NCBI RefSeq assembly: GCF_006440775.1
Contig: NZ_VFTZ01000026.1
Coordinates: 1-64,000, forward strand
Origin: Mesorhizobium sp. B2-7-2
GTDB lineage: Bacteria; Pseudomonadota; Alphaproteobacteria; Rhizobiales; Rhizobiaceae
Length of the DNA: 64,000 nucleotides
Reading direction: 5' to 3'
This document shows positions 37,068 to 45,583 of this stretch, in pieces (the first letter of the stretch is position 1; each line of letters opens with the position of its first letter). Below the pieces are notes generated by a model. The model was not told the DNA's origin and ran no database searches. It was given only the letters and a program-made list of their open reading frames with translations. Both the position numbers and the translations under genes were made by a program.

Positions 37068-37083
37068 ATGGTAGCGCTACCAT
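37068..37083. promoter_or_regulatory. GntR/LacI-type operator
   Basis: ATGGTAGCGCTACCAT is a perfect 16-bp palindrome with the central CG typical of LacI-family operators. It keeps the ATG-TA-CG-TA-CAT pattern of the E. coli gluconate operator. It lies between the repressor gene and the importer operon it presumably controls, 235 bp upstream of the binding-protein start. Confidence 0.75.
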
Positions 37084-37125
37084 CTCGGGCTGTAAAGCAT
37101 CATCTTAAGAACCGACAGTACCGCG

Positions 37126-38154
37126 TCAGCGCCCGGTGCTCTCGCGCCGCATCAGCTCGAAACCGAGATCGACGATCCGCTGTTCCGGCCGGTTTCCGGC
37201 GATCGCCGACAGCGCCATGGCGACGGCACGGGTGCCGATTTCATAGCGATGCGTGCGCACGCTTGTGATTGAAGGAAACGACACCTGCATCATGTCGAGA
37301 TCGTTGAAACCGACGATGCCGATCTGCTTCGGCACGTCGATCGATGCTCGATGGCATTCGAACAGAACGCCAAGCGCGATATCGTCATTGTTGCAGAACA
37401 CGCCGTCCAGCGTCGGCATCTTGGCCAGCGCGTCGCGGAACAACTCGCGCCCGAGCGTCACGCTTGACGGCACCGGCGTTGTGGTGACCAGCCGCGCGTC
37501 GAACAGGCCGGCGGCCTCCATCGCGGCGCGGTAGCCGGCAAGGCGCCGCTGCGAACGCGGATCCATCCGCGCGCCGATGAAGCCGATCTTGCGGTATCCG
37601 GCTTGCAGCAGGTGTTCGGCGGCGGTCCTGCCGCCGTCGAAATGCGAGAAGCCGACCATCATGTCGACCGGGTCCGGCCCGGTCTCCATCACTTGAACCA
37701 CCGGGCAGCCGGCATTCTCCAGCAGTCGTCGCGCGCTGGGCGTCTGGTCGATGCCGGCCACGATCAGCGCCGCCGGGCGTTGCGATCCGAAGACCTGCAG
37801 CAGCCGCTCTTCCTCCAGGCCTGAATAATGGGTGTTGCCGATCTGGATGCGGAACGGACTGTCGGAAAGGCTGTCATAGATGCCGCGCACCACCTCGGCG
37901 AAGACGTTGTTGGTCAGCGATGGCACCAGCACGCCGAACACCTCCGCACGCGCCGAGGCAAGCGCGCGGGCATTCGGGTCGGGCACGTAGCCGAGTTCGT
38001 CGACCGCGGCCCGTATCTGCCGTCGAAGGTCTTCCGACACTCGCCCGGGCTCACGCAACGCCCGCGACACGGTGATCGCGCCGACGCCGGCCTTGCGCGC
38101 CACATCGGCAATGGTCGGACGGCCGCCGCCGCGGCGGGAGCGCGGCTTGGTCAA
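37126..38154 (-). CDS. LacI-family transcriptional repressor, GntR (gluconate) type
   Basis: This 342-residue regulator has an N-terminal helix-turn-helix (TIADVARKAGVGAITVSRAL, residues 14-33) and a periplasmic-binding-like sensor domain. From memory, several stretches match E. coli GntR closely: GVLVPSLTNNVFAEVVRGI, GVFCNNDDIALG..FECHR and DLGFEL near the end. It sits directly upstream of the CUT2-gluconokinase operon on the same strand, with its probable operator in between. The expected inducer is gluconate or 6-phosphogluconate. Confidence 0.87.
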   Translation of the reverse strand: MTKPRSRRGGGRPTIADVARKAGVGAITVSRALREPGRVSEDLRRQIRAAVDELGYVPDPNARALASARAEVFGVLVPSLTNNVFAEVVRGIYDSLSDSPFRIQIGNTHYSGLEEERLLQVFGSQRPAALIVAGIDQTPSARRLLENAGCPVVQVMETGPDPVDMMVGFSHFDGGRTAAEHLLQAGYRKIGFIGARMDPRSQRRLAGYRAAMEAAGLFDARLVTTTPVPSSVTLGRELFRDALAKMPTLDGVFCNNDDIALGVLFECHRASIDVPKQIGIVGFNDLDMMQVSFPSITSVRTHRYEIGTRAVAMALSAIAGNRPEQRIVDLGFELMRRESTGR

Positions 38155-38320
38155 GGGCGAGCCTCGTGCGTCAAATCCCGCCTGCTGCGCGCTTGCAATG
38201 CCATTGACCCTGGTGTCGCCATCTCGCAGGCCTGTGCCACGTTCCCTGCCCTTGGCGTCGCGCAGCCGCGATTTGTTGTCAAGCTGAGGGCATTTCCAGG
38301 AGAAGCGCCGTCGCGAGCCG

Positions 38321-39550
38321 TCAGGCCATGACGACGCCGCTGCGCCTTGCCCTCCAGAACACCACGACCATCATCAGGATGTTGAGCAGGTTCCAGCCAA
38401 TTCCGTTGAGGAAGGCGGCCGCGTAAGACCCGGTGAGATCGTAGATCCAGCCCGACATCCAGCCGCCGATGGCCATGCCGAAAATGGTCGCCATGATGAC
38501 GATGCCAACGCGCTGGCCGGCCTCCCTGGCAGGCATGTATTCGCGCACGATGATCGCATAGCAGGGCACGATGCCGCCTTGCGACAGGCCGAACACCAGC
38601 GAGACGACATAGAGCGAGGCAAGACCGTCGAAGGGAATGTAGAAGAACAGCGACAGGCACTGCAGCACCGAACCGATCAGCAAGGTCTTCACCCCGCCGA
38701 TACGGTCGGCGACGAAGCCGGAAACAAGGCGGCTGACGACGCCGGCGGCCATCATGATCGACAGCATATCGGCGCCGTGAGCGACGCCATAGCCGAGGTC
38801 CATGCAATAGGCGACGATATGCACCTGCGGCATCGACATCGCCACGCAACAGCCAAGACCGGCTATGACGAGCAGCGCCTGAAGGGCGGCCGGCGACAAT
38901 GAAATCGGCTGGACCGGGCGTGCGCCTGGCGAGCCTGCGACGACCACCGGGGCGCGACGTCGCAGCATTATGACCAGCGGCGCCATAGTCACCAGGCAAG
39001 CGATGCCGATAGCCACATAGGTGAAGCGCCAACCCTCCGCCTTCATCAGCGGCGGTATGATTGCTGGCCAGACCGTTCCGGCGAGATAGCTGCCGGCCGC
39101 GGCCGTGGCCACGGCAACGCCGCGCCGGCGGTTGAACCAGTGCGAGATATCGGCGATCAGCGGTCCGAAAATCGCCGATGTCCCCACCCCGATGAGCAAG
39201 CCTTGGGCGAGCGTGAATTGCACGATCGAAGTGGAGAGCGACGCCAGCGCGAAGCCGGCAACCAGGGCCATCGAGGAAACCAGCGCCGGGATCCAGTAAC
39301 CGACACGGTCGATGGCGCGGCCGACCAGCACATTGCCGGCGGCGAAGCCGACCATGGTAGCGGTGTAAGGCATCGACGCGGCGGCACGATCGACGCCGAA
39401 CTCGGCCTGCACGGCGGGCAGGACCACGACTACGGCCCACATGCCGACGCCGCCGATGGTCGCCAGCAGCAAGGAGATGCCGAGCCGCGTCCACGCATAG
39501 AAGCTGTCGATGCCGGCGCTGTTTGCCGCGTTTCCTGGAACTGTCGTCAC
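38321..39550 (-). CDS. MFS transporter
   Basis: This 409-residue integral membrane protein has about 12 hydrophobic segments and the MFS loop motif GRAIDRVGYW after the second segment, repeated as DRIGG in the second half. The general look (GMWAVVVVLPAVQAEFGVDR) resembles monocarboxylate or oxalate/formate-type carriers. Substrate is unknown. It lies 166 bp upstream of the GntR-like gene on the same strand and could be co-regulated with it. Confidence 0.85.
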   Translation of the reverse strand: MTTVPGNAANSAGIDSFYAWTRLGISLLLATIGGVGMWAVVVVLPAVQAEFGVDRAAASMPYTATMVGFAAGNVLVGRAIDRVGYWIPALVSSMALVAGFALASLSTSIVQFTLAQGLLIGVGTSAIFGPLIADISHWFNRRRGVAVATAAAGSYLAGTVWPAIIPPLMKAEGWRFTYVAIGIACLVTMAPLVIMLRRRAPVVVAGSPGARPVQPISLSPAALQALLVIAGLGCCVAMSMPQVHIVAYCMDLGYGVAHGADMLSIMMAAGVVSRLVSGFVADRIGGVKTLLIGSVLQCLSLFFYIPFDGLASLYVVSLVFGLSQGGIVPCYAIIVREYMPAREAGQRVGIVIMATIFGMAIGGWMSGWIYDLTGSYAAAFLNGIGWNLLNILMMVVVFWRARRSGVVMA

Positions 39551-39705
39551 GGCGTTTCCTGTCCACGATTTCTTCGAGATCGGGTGTTTGAGCGCACTAT
39601 CGGCCCATTTTCCGGGCCGAGCAGCGCCACGACCGGCAAATCCGTGGCTCCAGAACCGGGAACCCGCCTCACCTCATGGGGTTTCTTTGAAGGAAGGAGT
39701 TTGTC

Positions 39706-39993
39706 ATGACCGCCAAGAAGAAATGGTCGGCCGACGTGACCGAGCACAGCGACGCCCTCGATCTCGAGGAGCACGTCTTCGAATCCGATGACGCGAAGAA
39801 GATCGCCGCATCGCTCAAGCGCTCGGCCGAGCACAGCCACCGCCGCAAGGCAGAGCCGTTCCAATCCGCCATGTCGATGTTGAATTTCTACATCAACCGT
39901 GCCGGCAAGAATCTGCCTGACGAGCGCAAGAAGGTGCTGGAAAAAGCGAAGGACGAGCTGCGTGTCGCCTTCGGTCGCGAAAAGCAGAATTGA
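39706..39993 (+). CDS. DUF3175 domain-containing protein
   Basis: This 95-residue hydrophilic protein matches the DUF3175 pattern: KKWSADVTEHSDALDLEEHVFE, then KKIAASLKRSAEHSHRRKAEPFQSAMSMLNFYINRAGKNL. Function is unknown. It is rich in Lys and Glu, has no signal or membrane segment, and starts from an ATG with AAGGAAGGAG upstream. It stands alone, divergent from the MFS gene. Confidence 0.85.
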   Translation: MTAKKKWSADVTEHSDALDLEEHVFESDDAKKIAASLKRSAEHSHRRKAEPFQSAMSMLNFYINRAGKNLPDERKKVLEKAKDELRVAFGREKQN

Positions 39994-40410
39994 GGATTGC
40001 TGAGAGCGGCTAGCACCAGTTCCTCAACGCAGGGATCTGGAAATATTGCAGGCTTGTCGGGCAAGGCTATCAACATCCGTTTGGGGTAGTCAGCGCAAAC
40101 GCTGGCGATGAGCTGAAGACCCCAACCTCGTCATTCTAGGGCGGAGCTACGCGAAGCGGAGCGTAGACCCTAGAATCCATGCCGTTACATCGACCGAAGT
40201 GTGCAACGGTGCAGAATTCTGGACCGCCACGGCGCTTCCAAGTCACGGCATGGATCCTCGGGTCTGCGCGCGTCGCTTCGCTCCTTGCTCCGCCCGTGGA
40301 TGACGACCGCGATAGGCGTCTTGGCCAATCGCCAACGCATGGGATCTGCCTATGGACGCATGGGCAGCGGTCAAAGTTTCTGCGCTGGAGAACTGGCCCA
40401 GTACAAGGCC
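39994..40410. other. Gene-free stretch holding a palindromic repeat element
   Basis: These 417 bases lie between the DUF3175 gene and the 3' end of the FadR-type regulator gene. I see no credible gene. The middle is occupied by the palindromic element at 40133-40296 and its right flank at 40301-40341; the rest has no recognised signal. Confidence 0.6.
40133..40296. repeat. Palindromic dispersed repeat element
   Basis: The left arm (from 40140) and right arm (40246-40296) are imperfect inverted copies of one another, reading GGGCGGAGC inward to ATCCATGCCGT. The left arm folds on itself too: ATTCTAGGG (40133-40141) pairs with CCCTAGAAT, enclosing CTACGC/GCGTAG. The 36 bases at 40261-40296 recur, inverted, at 55469-55504 with one mismatch. 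The right flank 40301-40341 recurs at 70-110. This is typical of a non-coding MITE- or REP-like rhizobial repeat. Confidence 0.75.
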
Positions 40411-41187
40411 TTAGCGCGACTGGATCACTTCGTCGGTATTGGCCAGCAGCTTGCGCACCGCATTGCGCGCCGCGTCCGGCCTTTGCAGGCGGATACTGCG
40501 TTCGATCGCCTCATGCAGCTTCTGGGCGTGCTGCAGATTGTCGAGCTCGCGCGTCGTATAGGTGAAGAGATGGTCGAAGGCGGATTCGATCAAGACGCCC
40601 AGCGGCACCAGGAGGTCGTTGCCGGAAGCCCTGAGGATGGCGAGGTGGAAGCGCGTGTCGGCCCGCGTGCGCTCCTGCAGGTTGGTCGCCTCGCCCATCT
40701 CGCGACAGGCCTGGCTGATCTCGGCCATCTGCTCGTGGGTGCGCCGGATCGCCGCGAAGGCCGTCGCCTCCGGCTCGATGATGTGGCGGAACTCCTGCAC
40801 GGTCTTGAGGAACACCTCGCGGTCCGGCGAAGTCGCGTACCAGGCGAGCACGTCGCGGTCGAGAAGGTTCCAGCGTTCCTTCGGTTCGACCCAGCTGCCG
40901 ATCTTCGGTCGCGAGGCCAGAAGGCTCTTTGCCATCAGCATCTTGATCGCCTCGCGCACCGCCGAGCGGCTGACGTCGAAGGTCTCCGACCATTTGGCCT
41001 CATTGGGCAGGATAGTGCCCGGCGGATAGTCGCCGCGCACGATCCGAAGGCCGATTTCGCTCGCAAGCGAAGCATGCACGCTGGCGCCCGGGATGCGTGA
41101 CGCGTTGGCCCGGCGAACGCCGGACGGACGTTCCGCCGCTGCCATTTTCGTCGGCCTCTTTTCGTTGTTCGGCTTAGCGTCCCGCAT
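40411..41187 (-). CDS. FadR-type GntR-family transcriptional regulator (FCD domain)
   Basis: This 258-residue regulator has an N-terminal winged helix (GTILPNEAKWSETFDVSRSAVREAIKMLMAK) and an all-helical FCD effector domain with candidate metal ligands (RADTRFHLAI and the HEAI region). The start at 41187 lacks a good ribosome site; an ATG at 41145 (MAAAERP) preceded by GAGG may be the real one. It lies just downstream of the epimerase gene on the same strand. Likely operators of its type are present at 42218, 44613 and 44654. Confidence 0.87.
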   Translation of the reverse strand: MRDAKPNNEKRPTKMAAAERPSGVRRANASRIPGASVHASLASEIGLRIVRGDYPPGTILPNEAKWSETFDVSRSAVREAIKMLMAKSLLASRPKIGSWVEPKERWNLLDRDVLAWYATSPDREVFLKTVQEFRHIIEPEATAFAAIRRTHEQMAEISQACREMGEATNLQERTRADTRFHLAILRASGNDLLVPLGVLIESAFDHLFTYTTRELDNLQHAQKLHEAIERSIRLQRPDAARNAVRKLLANTDEVIQSR

Positions 41188-41288
41188 GGTTCCACAAAAT
41201 CCCGTTTTCAGAAGCTGTCAAGCACGGCAAGCCCGCTTTGCCGCAATGCGCGAGGATGTGCACAGATCAACCGGCATTTGCCGCCGGC

Positions 41289-42185
41289 TCACGCCGTCTT
41301 GACGTATTTGCGCCAGCTGTGCTCGGGCCGGAAGCCAAGCACATCGCGCGCCTTGCGGTTCGAAAGCAGCGTCTCATATTCGCCAAGTTCGGCCTTGACC
41401 GGCACGCCCGGATAAAAGCGCTTCAACAGCTCCGCCGTCGGCAGGTCCGACGAGGTGTCGTCGTTGGCCGCGTTGAACACCTGATAGCCCAGGCCGTCCT
41501 TCTCGATGGCGCGCAAGGTAATCTGGCCGAGATCGCGCGCATCGATATAGCTCCAGGCGATGCGCTTGCGGAAACCGGGATCGGCGAACCATTTCGGGAA
41601 TAGCGAATATTCATGCGGCTCGATGACATTGCCGATGCGCAGCGCATAGATGTCGAAGCCGCTGCGCAAAGCGAAGGCCCGCGCGGTCTTCTCATTGACG
41701 ATCTTCGACAGCGCATAGGAGTCCATCGGGTCGACGTCATAATCCTCGTCGAGCGGGAAATGCGTCGGATTGCGTGGCTCGTTGGCGAAGACAAGACCGT
41801 AGGTCGTCTCGCTGGAAGCGATAATAACCTTGCGGATGCCGAGCTTCACCGCCGCCTCGATAACATTGTAGGTGCCCATCGCATTGATGCGGAACACCTC
41901 GTTGTCCGGCGTGATCATGATGCGCGGGATCGCCGCGAAATGCACCACGGCGTCGACCGGCTGCGCCCTCAGCGACGGGTCGAACTCGTGCAGGCCCATA
42001 TAGCTCGACAGCGCGTTGAAAACCTGGCCGCTGTCGGTGATGTCGGTGATCAAGGTGCGCACCTTCGGATTGTCGAGCGGCTTGGTGTCGATGTTGAGCA
42101 CCTGGCAGCCATGTTCGACCAGATATTCCACGACATGCCGGCCAGCCTTGCCGCTGCCGCCGGTGAACATGATCCGCTTCGTCAT
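41289..42185 (-). CDS. NAD-dependent epimerase/dehydratase family protein
   Basis: This 298-residue extended short-chain dehydrogenase binds NAD through TGGSGKAGR near the N terminus. It has catalytic-type ASSETTYG and YALSK motifs. Proteins of this kind include uronate dehydrogenases and sugar epimerases; which applies here is not clear. The ATG at 42185 has GGAGAG upstream. It is divergent from the beta-hydroxyacid dehydrogenase gene, with a shared operator in between. Confidence 0.85.
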   Translation of the reverse strand: MTKRIMFTGGSGKAGRHVVEYLVEHGCQVLNIDTKPLDNPKVRTLITDITDSGQVFNALSSYMGLHEFDPSLRAQPVDAVVHFAAIPRIMITPDNEVFRINAMGTYNVIEAAVKLGIRKVIIASSETTYGLVFANEPRNPTHFPLDEDYDVDPMDSYALSKIVNEKTARAFALRSGFDIYALRIGNVIEPHEYSLFPKWFADPGFRKRIAWSYIDARDLGQITLRAIEKDGLGYQVFNAANDDTSSDLPTAELLKRFYPGVPVKAELGEYETLLSNRKARDVLGFRPEHSWRKYVKTA

Positions 42186-42217
42186 TTTGCTCTCCACAAT
42201 GCTAGGTAATTATGTGT

Positions 42218-42230
42218 ATTGTCAGACAAT
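42218..42230. promoter_or_regulatory. FadR/FCD-type operator in a divergent promoter
   Basis: ATTGTC-A-GACAAT is a perfect odd-centred 13-bp palindrome between the divergent epimerase and dehydrogenase genes. It has the form bound by FCD-class GntR regulators. A one-mismatch copy lies at 44654-44666 and a looser one at 44613-44625. Confidence 0.7.
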
Positions 42231-42334
42231 ATGGCATTCTGCGATCGCCCGCCACCCGCGATCCGCGGAAACCTTCTCGACAATCGCCCGCCGCGCGGGC
42301 CGCCCATCACCATGAAAGACAGGGAAGAGACGAC

Positions 42335-43273
42335 ATGAGCACCACCGCTGCCCGCGAGAACATCGGTTTCATCGGCCTGGGCCTGATGGGGCACGGCATC
42401 GCCAAGAACATCGTCGACAAGGGCTATCCGCTGACTTTCCTCGGTCGCAAGAACCGCAAGCCGGCGGAAGACTTGGCCGGACGCGGCGCCACGGAGGTTG
42501 CCACGTCCAAGGACGTGGCCGCGGCCTCCGACATCGTCTTCATCTGCGTCACCGGCTCGCGCGAGGTGGAGGCGATCATCCGCGGCGCCGGCGGATTGAA
42601 GGGGGGCCTGAAGCAAGGCTCGGTCGTCGTCGATTGCTCGACCTCCGATCCGGTCTCGACCGTGGCCCTGGCCGCCGAACTCAAGGCGCTCGGCGTCGAC
42701 TATGTCGATGCGCCGCTCAGCCGCACGCCGAAGGAGGCCTGGGAAGGCACGCTCGACGCCATGGTCGGCGCGCCGGACGCCGTGTTCGCCAGGCTGAAGC
42801 CGGTGCTCGAGACCTGGGCCGGCCGTATCGTCCATATCGGCGATACCGGCGACGGCCACCGCATGAAGCTGCTCAACAACTTCATCTCGCTGGGCTACGC
42901 CGCGATCTATTCCGAGGCGCTGGCGCTGGCCGAGAAGGTCGGCATCTCGCCGCCGCGCTTCGACAGCGTCATTCGCAACGGCCGCATGGATTGCGGCTTC
43001 TACCAGACCTTCATGCGCTGGACGCTGGAGGGCGACCGCGACGCGCACAAGTTCACCATCGCCAATGCCTTCAAGGACCTGACCTATCTGGAATCGATGG
43101 CGGGCGCGGCCGGCATCGCCAACCCTCTGGGCAACGCGACCAAGAATTCCTTTGCGACAGCCTTCGCCGCCGGTCCCACGGAACAGTATGTGCCGATGCT
43201 CGCCACGCATATCGGCAAGCTCAATGGCGTCGACCTGATGCCTTCGAAGGACGGCGTGAAGCAGAAGATCTGA
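42335..43273 (+). CDS. NAD(P)-dependent beta-hydroxyacid dehydrogenase (3-hydroxyisobutyrate dehydrogenase family)
   Basis: This 312-residue oxidoreductase has the Rossmann motif GFIGLGLMGHG at its N terminus and the catalytic lysine (Lys178) in HRMKLLNNF. The substrate-binding motif usually DxxVSGG reads DAPLSRTP, so it is not a standard 3-hydroxyisobutyrate or tartronate semialdehyde enzyme. The ATG at 42335 follows AGGGAAGAG. Its operator is shared with the epimerase gene and the nearby sugar importer, which suggests sugar-acid oxidation. Confidence 0.85.
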   Translation: MSTTAARENIGFIGLGLMGHGIAKNIVDKGYPLTFLGRKNRKPAEDLAGRGATEVATSKDVAAASDIVFICVTGSREVEAIIRGAGGLKGGLKQGSVVVDCSTSDPVSTVALAAELKALGVDYVDAPLSRTPKEAWEGTLDAMVGAPDAVFARLKPVLETWAGRIVHIGDTGDGHRMKLLNNFISLGYAAIYSEALALAEKVGISPPRFDSVIRNGRMDCGFYQTFMRWTLEGDRDAHKFTIANAFKDLTYLESMAGAAGIANPLGNATKNSFATAFAAGPTEQYVPMLATHIGKLNGVDLMPSKDGVKQKI

Positions 43274-43306
43274 GACGAAAGCGCCCTTCATCAAGAGCAC
43301 AAAAGT

Positions 43307-43334
43307 CAGGGGCGCCTCGCGGCGCCCCTGTTGT
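43307..43334. terminator. Bidirectional terminator between convergent genes
   Basis: CAGGGGCGCC-TCGC-GGCGCCCCTG is a perfect 10-bp stem with a four-base loop, 33 bases after the dehydrogenase stop. TTGT follows on the plus strand and a TTTT run follows on the minus strand, so it can serve both the dehydrogenase and the convergent binding-protein gene. Confidence 0.8.
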
Positions 43335-43358
43335 ATTGGTTATGGATGCGACCTGCGC

Positions 43359-44348
43359 CTACTTCTGGATGCAGGTGTCGGCCGTTTCCTTGGTGCATTC
43401 GTCGAGGCCGGTGAAGACCGGATCGTCGACCTTCTTGCCGCCGACGAGGTCGAGCATCACCGAAGGCGCCTTGTAGCCCATTTCGAACGGCCGCTGGCCG
43501 ACCAGCGCGGTCACCAGGCCTTCCTTGGCGATCGCCACCTCGTCGCCGATCGTGTCGGCGGCGCCGATGACGAACTCGTTCTTGGCGATCTTGTCGGCCA
43601 TCGGCTTGAACAGGTCGCGATAGGGCTGCGGGGCGCCGAACAGCGGCCAGCCGCCCATGATGCCGAAGGCGTCGAGCTTCGGGTTGGCGGCGAGGATGTC
43701 GGTCATCGCCTGCACGCCCTTGGCGCCGTCGTCATTGGTGAACACCGGGCAGCCGGGAGCTTCGGTCCAGCCGCCTTCGCCGGCAAGTGCCGCAAGACCT
43801 TCCTTCCCGGTCAGCGCATCGCGCATGCCTTGCGCGCGGCGCAGGATGTTGTCGGCCGCCGGATTGCCCTCGATCGTGCAGATCGTGCCGCCATTCGGCT
43901 TGGCCTTCTTGATGTACTCGCCGATCTTCTTGCCCATCAGGTAGTTGTCGGTGCCGAGATAGGTCTTGCGAAGGGCGGCGTCTTCCTTGGCAAGGTCGGC
44001 GTCGACCGTCATGATCGGGATCGACGGATTGGCGCTCTTGATCGTCTGCGCGATCAGCGGCGCGTTCGACGGCGAGATCGCCATCGCCACCGTGTCTGGC
44101 TTGCTCAGCATATCTTGCACGATCTGCGCCTCGCCGGCCTCGTCGGAAGTCGATGCCGGGCCGGTGTAGAAGCATTCATATTCCGAGCTGGCGTTTTCCT
44201 TGTTCCACTTCTCGCAGCCCTGATGGATGGCTTCGAAGAACGGATTGTCGAGACCCTTCACAACGATGACGAGCTGCTTCTTGGCCAAAGCCGGCCCGGC
44301 GCCCAACGCCATTGCGGCGACGGCGGCAAGCAAAAGTGTTTTCCTCAT
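43359..44348 (-). CDS. Sugar ABC transporter substrate-binding protein (FrcB-like)
   Basis: This 329-residue ribose-fold binding protein has a signal peptide ending at GPALAK and the opening LVIVVKGLDNPFFEAIHQGCEKW typical of CUT2 binding proteins. Cysteines near residues 60, 218 and at the C terminus (ECTKETADTCIQK) could form disulfides. The ATG at 44348 follows GGGAGG. It is transcribed divergently from its ATPase and permease genes, an unusual split that places both halves around one control region. Confidence 0.87.
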   Translation of the reverse strand: MRKTLLLAAVAAMALGAGPALAKKQLVIVVKGLDNPFFEAIHQGCEKWNKENASSEYECFYTGPASTSDEAGEAQIVQDMLSKPDTVAMAISPSNAPLIAQTIKSANPSIPIMTVDADLAKEDAALRKTYLGTDNYLMGKKIGEYIKKAKPNGGTICTIEGNPAADNILRRAQGMRDALTGKEGLAALAGEGGWTEAPGCPVFTNDDGAKGVQAMTDILAANPKLDAFGIMGGWPLFGAPQPYRDLFKPMADKIAKNEFVIGAADTIGDEVAIAKEGLVTALVGQRPFEMGYKAPSVMLDLVGGKKVDDPVFTGLDECTKETADTCIQK

Positions 44349-44612
44349 ATCAGTCCTCCCTTGAAACAGACGGACACCGCGTGCCCGCCACACTGATCAA
44401 CCCGGATACACAAGAACCACGACGAGCATCTCATGATGTTCGCGCCCCGCGCCGGGCTGATAAGCATTTGCCGATCCGTCCGCCCGAATACCGATGCAGC
44501 CGAATCCTTTATTCTCAAACCATCTGCCTGCCTCCGCCGAATAGACGGACGATTGGCAAAGTCTTGTTCCGAAGCTTAGCTAATATCGGCTTTTCGCCAG
44601 CGTCAATTGCTA

Positions 44613-44625
44613 TTTGTCCTACAAA
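44613..44625. promoter_or_regulatory. FadR/FCD-type operator, looser copy
   Basis: TTTGT-CCT-ACAAA is a perfect palindrome resembling the 42218 operator (TTGTCnnACAA). Its centre is 41 bp, about four helical turns, from the 44654-44666 site, so a bound dimer pair could interact. Confidence 0.5.
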
Positions 44626-44653
44626 ACGGATTTTTCGTCGAGTCTCGAAATTA

Positions 44654-44666
44654 ATCGTCAGACAAT
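44654..44666. promoter_or_regulatory. FadR/FCD-type operator, close copy
   Basis: ATCGTCAGACAAT differs from the perfect palindrome at 42218-42230 at a single base. It lies in the control region of the FrcBCA-like importer. Confidence 0.65.
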
Positions 44667-44799
44667 TGATTGACGCCCCCGTCCGCTTTTGCCTAAATGC
44701 GCGGATGCACCGTTCCGGAGGAGATGGACGGGACAAGGACGCAAGCGGCGCCGGCGGGTTCGGTGGCCAGTTGCGCCAATAAGGGGAGGCTTAAGGCTG

Positions 44800-45543
44800 G
44801 TGTCGGTTCTGGAACTCGCCAACATCTCGAAGCATTTCGGCGCCATCCAGGCGGTCAACGATGTATCGTTTTCGCTGGAAGCCGGCGAAGTCGTCGGCCT
44901 GATGGGCGATAACGGCGCTGGCAAGTCGACGCTGGTGAAGATGATTGCTGGCAATTTCCACCCGAGCCACGGCACCATGCGGCTGGACGGCAAGGACCTT
45001 GTCCTGCACAAGCCTGCGGATGCGCGCCAGCACGGCATCGAGATCGTCCACCAGGACCTCGCGCTCTGCAACAACCTGACCGCCGCGGCCAATGTCTATC
45101 TGGGCCGCGAGCTGCGCCGCGGCTTCGGTCCGCTGCGCATTCTCGACTATGGCGCGATGTACAAGCGCGCCGGCCAGCTCTTTGCCGAGCTGAAATCCGA
45201 GACGCGGCCGCGCGACCTCGTCAAGCAGATGTCGGGTGGCCAGCGCCAGGCGGTGGCGATTGCCCGCACCATGCTGTCGCAGGCCAAGATCGTGCTGATG
45301 GATGAGCCGACGGCGGCGATTTCGGTCAGGCAGGTCGCCGAAGTGCTCAATCTCATCCGCCACCTGCGCGATCAGGGCATCGCCGTGGTGCTGATCAGCC
45401 ACCGCATGCCCGACGTGTTCGACGTCGCCGACCGTGTTATCGTCATGCGGCGCGGCCGGAAGGTGGCCGACAAGAAAATCGCCTCGAGCTCGCCCGAGGA
45501 AGTCACCGGGTTGATTACCGGCGCCATCGAACAGGTTGCGTAG
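44800..45543 (+). CDS. Sugar ABC transporter ATP-binding protein, single domain (FrcA-like)
   Basis: This 247-residue ATPase has Walker A GDNGAGKST at 36-44 (approximately), signature MSGGQRQAVAIA and Walker B VLMDEPTAAI. Unlike RbsA it has only one ABC domain, as in the rhizobial fructose importer FrcA, so it should work as a homodimer. The start is GTG at 44800 with GGGGAGG upstream; a longer frame from 44689 has no support. The permease gene follows after 40 bp. Confidence 0.87.
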   Translation: MSVLELANISKHFGAIQAVNDVSFSLEAGEVVGLMGDNGAGKSTLVKMIAGNFHPSHGTMRLDGKDLVLHKPADARQHGIEIVHQDLALCNNLTAAANVYLGRELRRGFGPLRILDYGAMYKRAGQLFAELKSETRPRDLVKQMSGGQRQAVAIARTMLSQAKIVLMDEPTAAISVRQVAEVLNLIRHLRDQGIAVVLISHRMPDVFDVADRVIVMRRGRKVADKKIASSSPEEVTGLITGAIEQVA

Positions 45544-45583
45544 TCGCGTGGATCGGGCGTCCACGCTTCAGGAAAGATCGATA

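Larger units (their letters stand above)
44349..44799. promoter_or_regulatory. Divergent control region of the FrcBCA-like importer
   Basis: These 451 bases contain no credible gene. The right half is AT-rich and carries the two operator-like palindromes at 44613-44625 and 44654-44666. Promoters for the binding-protein gene (leftward) and the ATPase-permease genes (rightward) must both be here; I could not place exact -10 boxes. Confidence 0.6.

Noticed and set aside
38277..38282. TTGACA on the minus strand as the promoter of the LacI-family gene
   Set aside because: No plausible -10 box lies 16-18 bases downstream; the region there is GC-rich.
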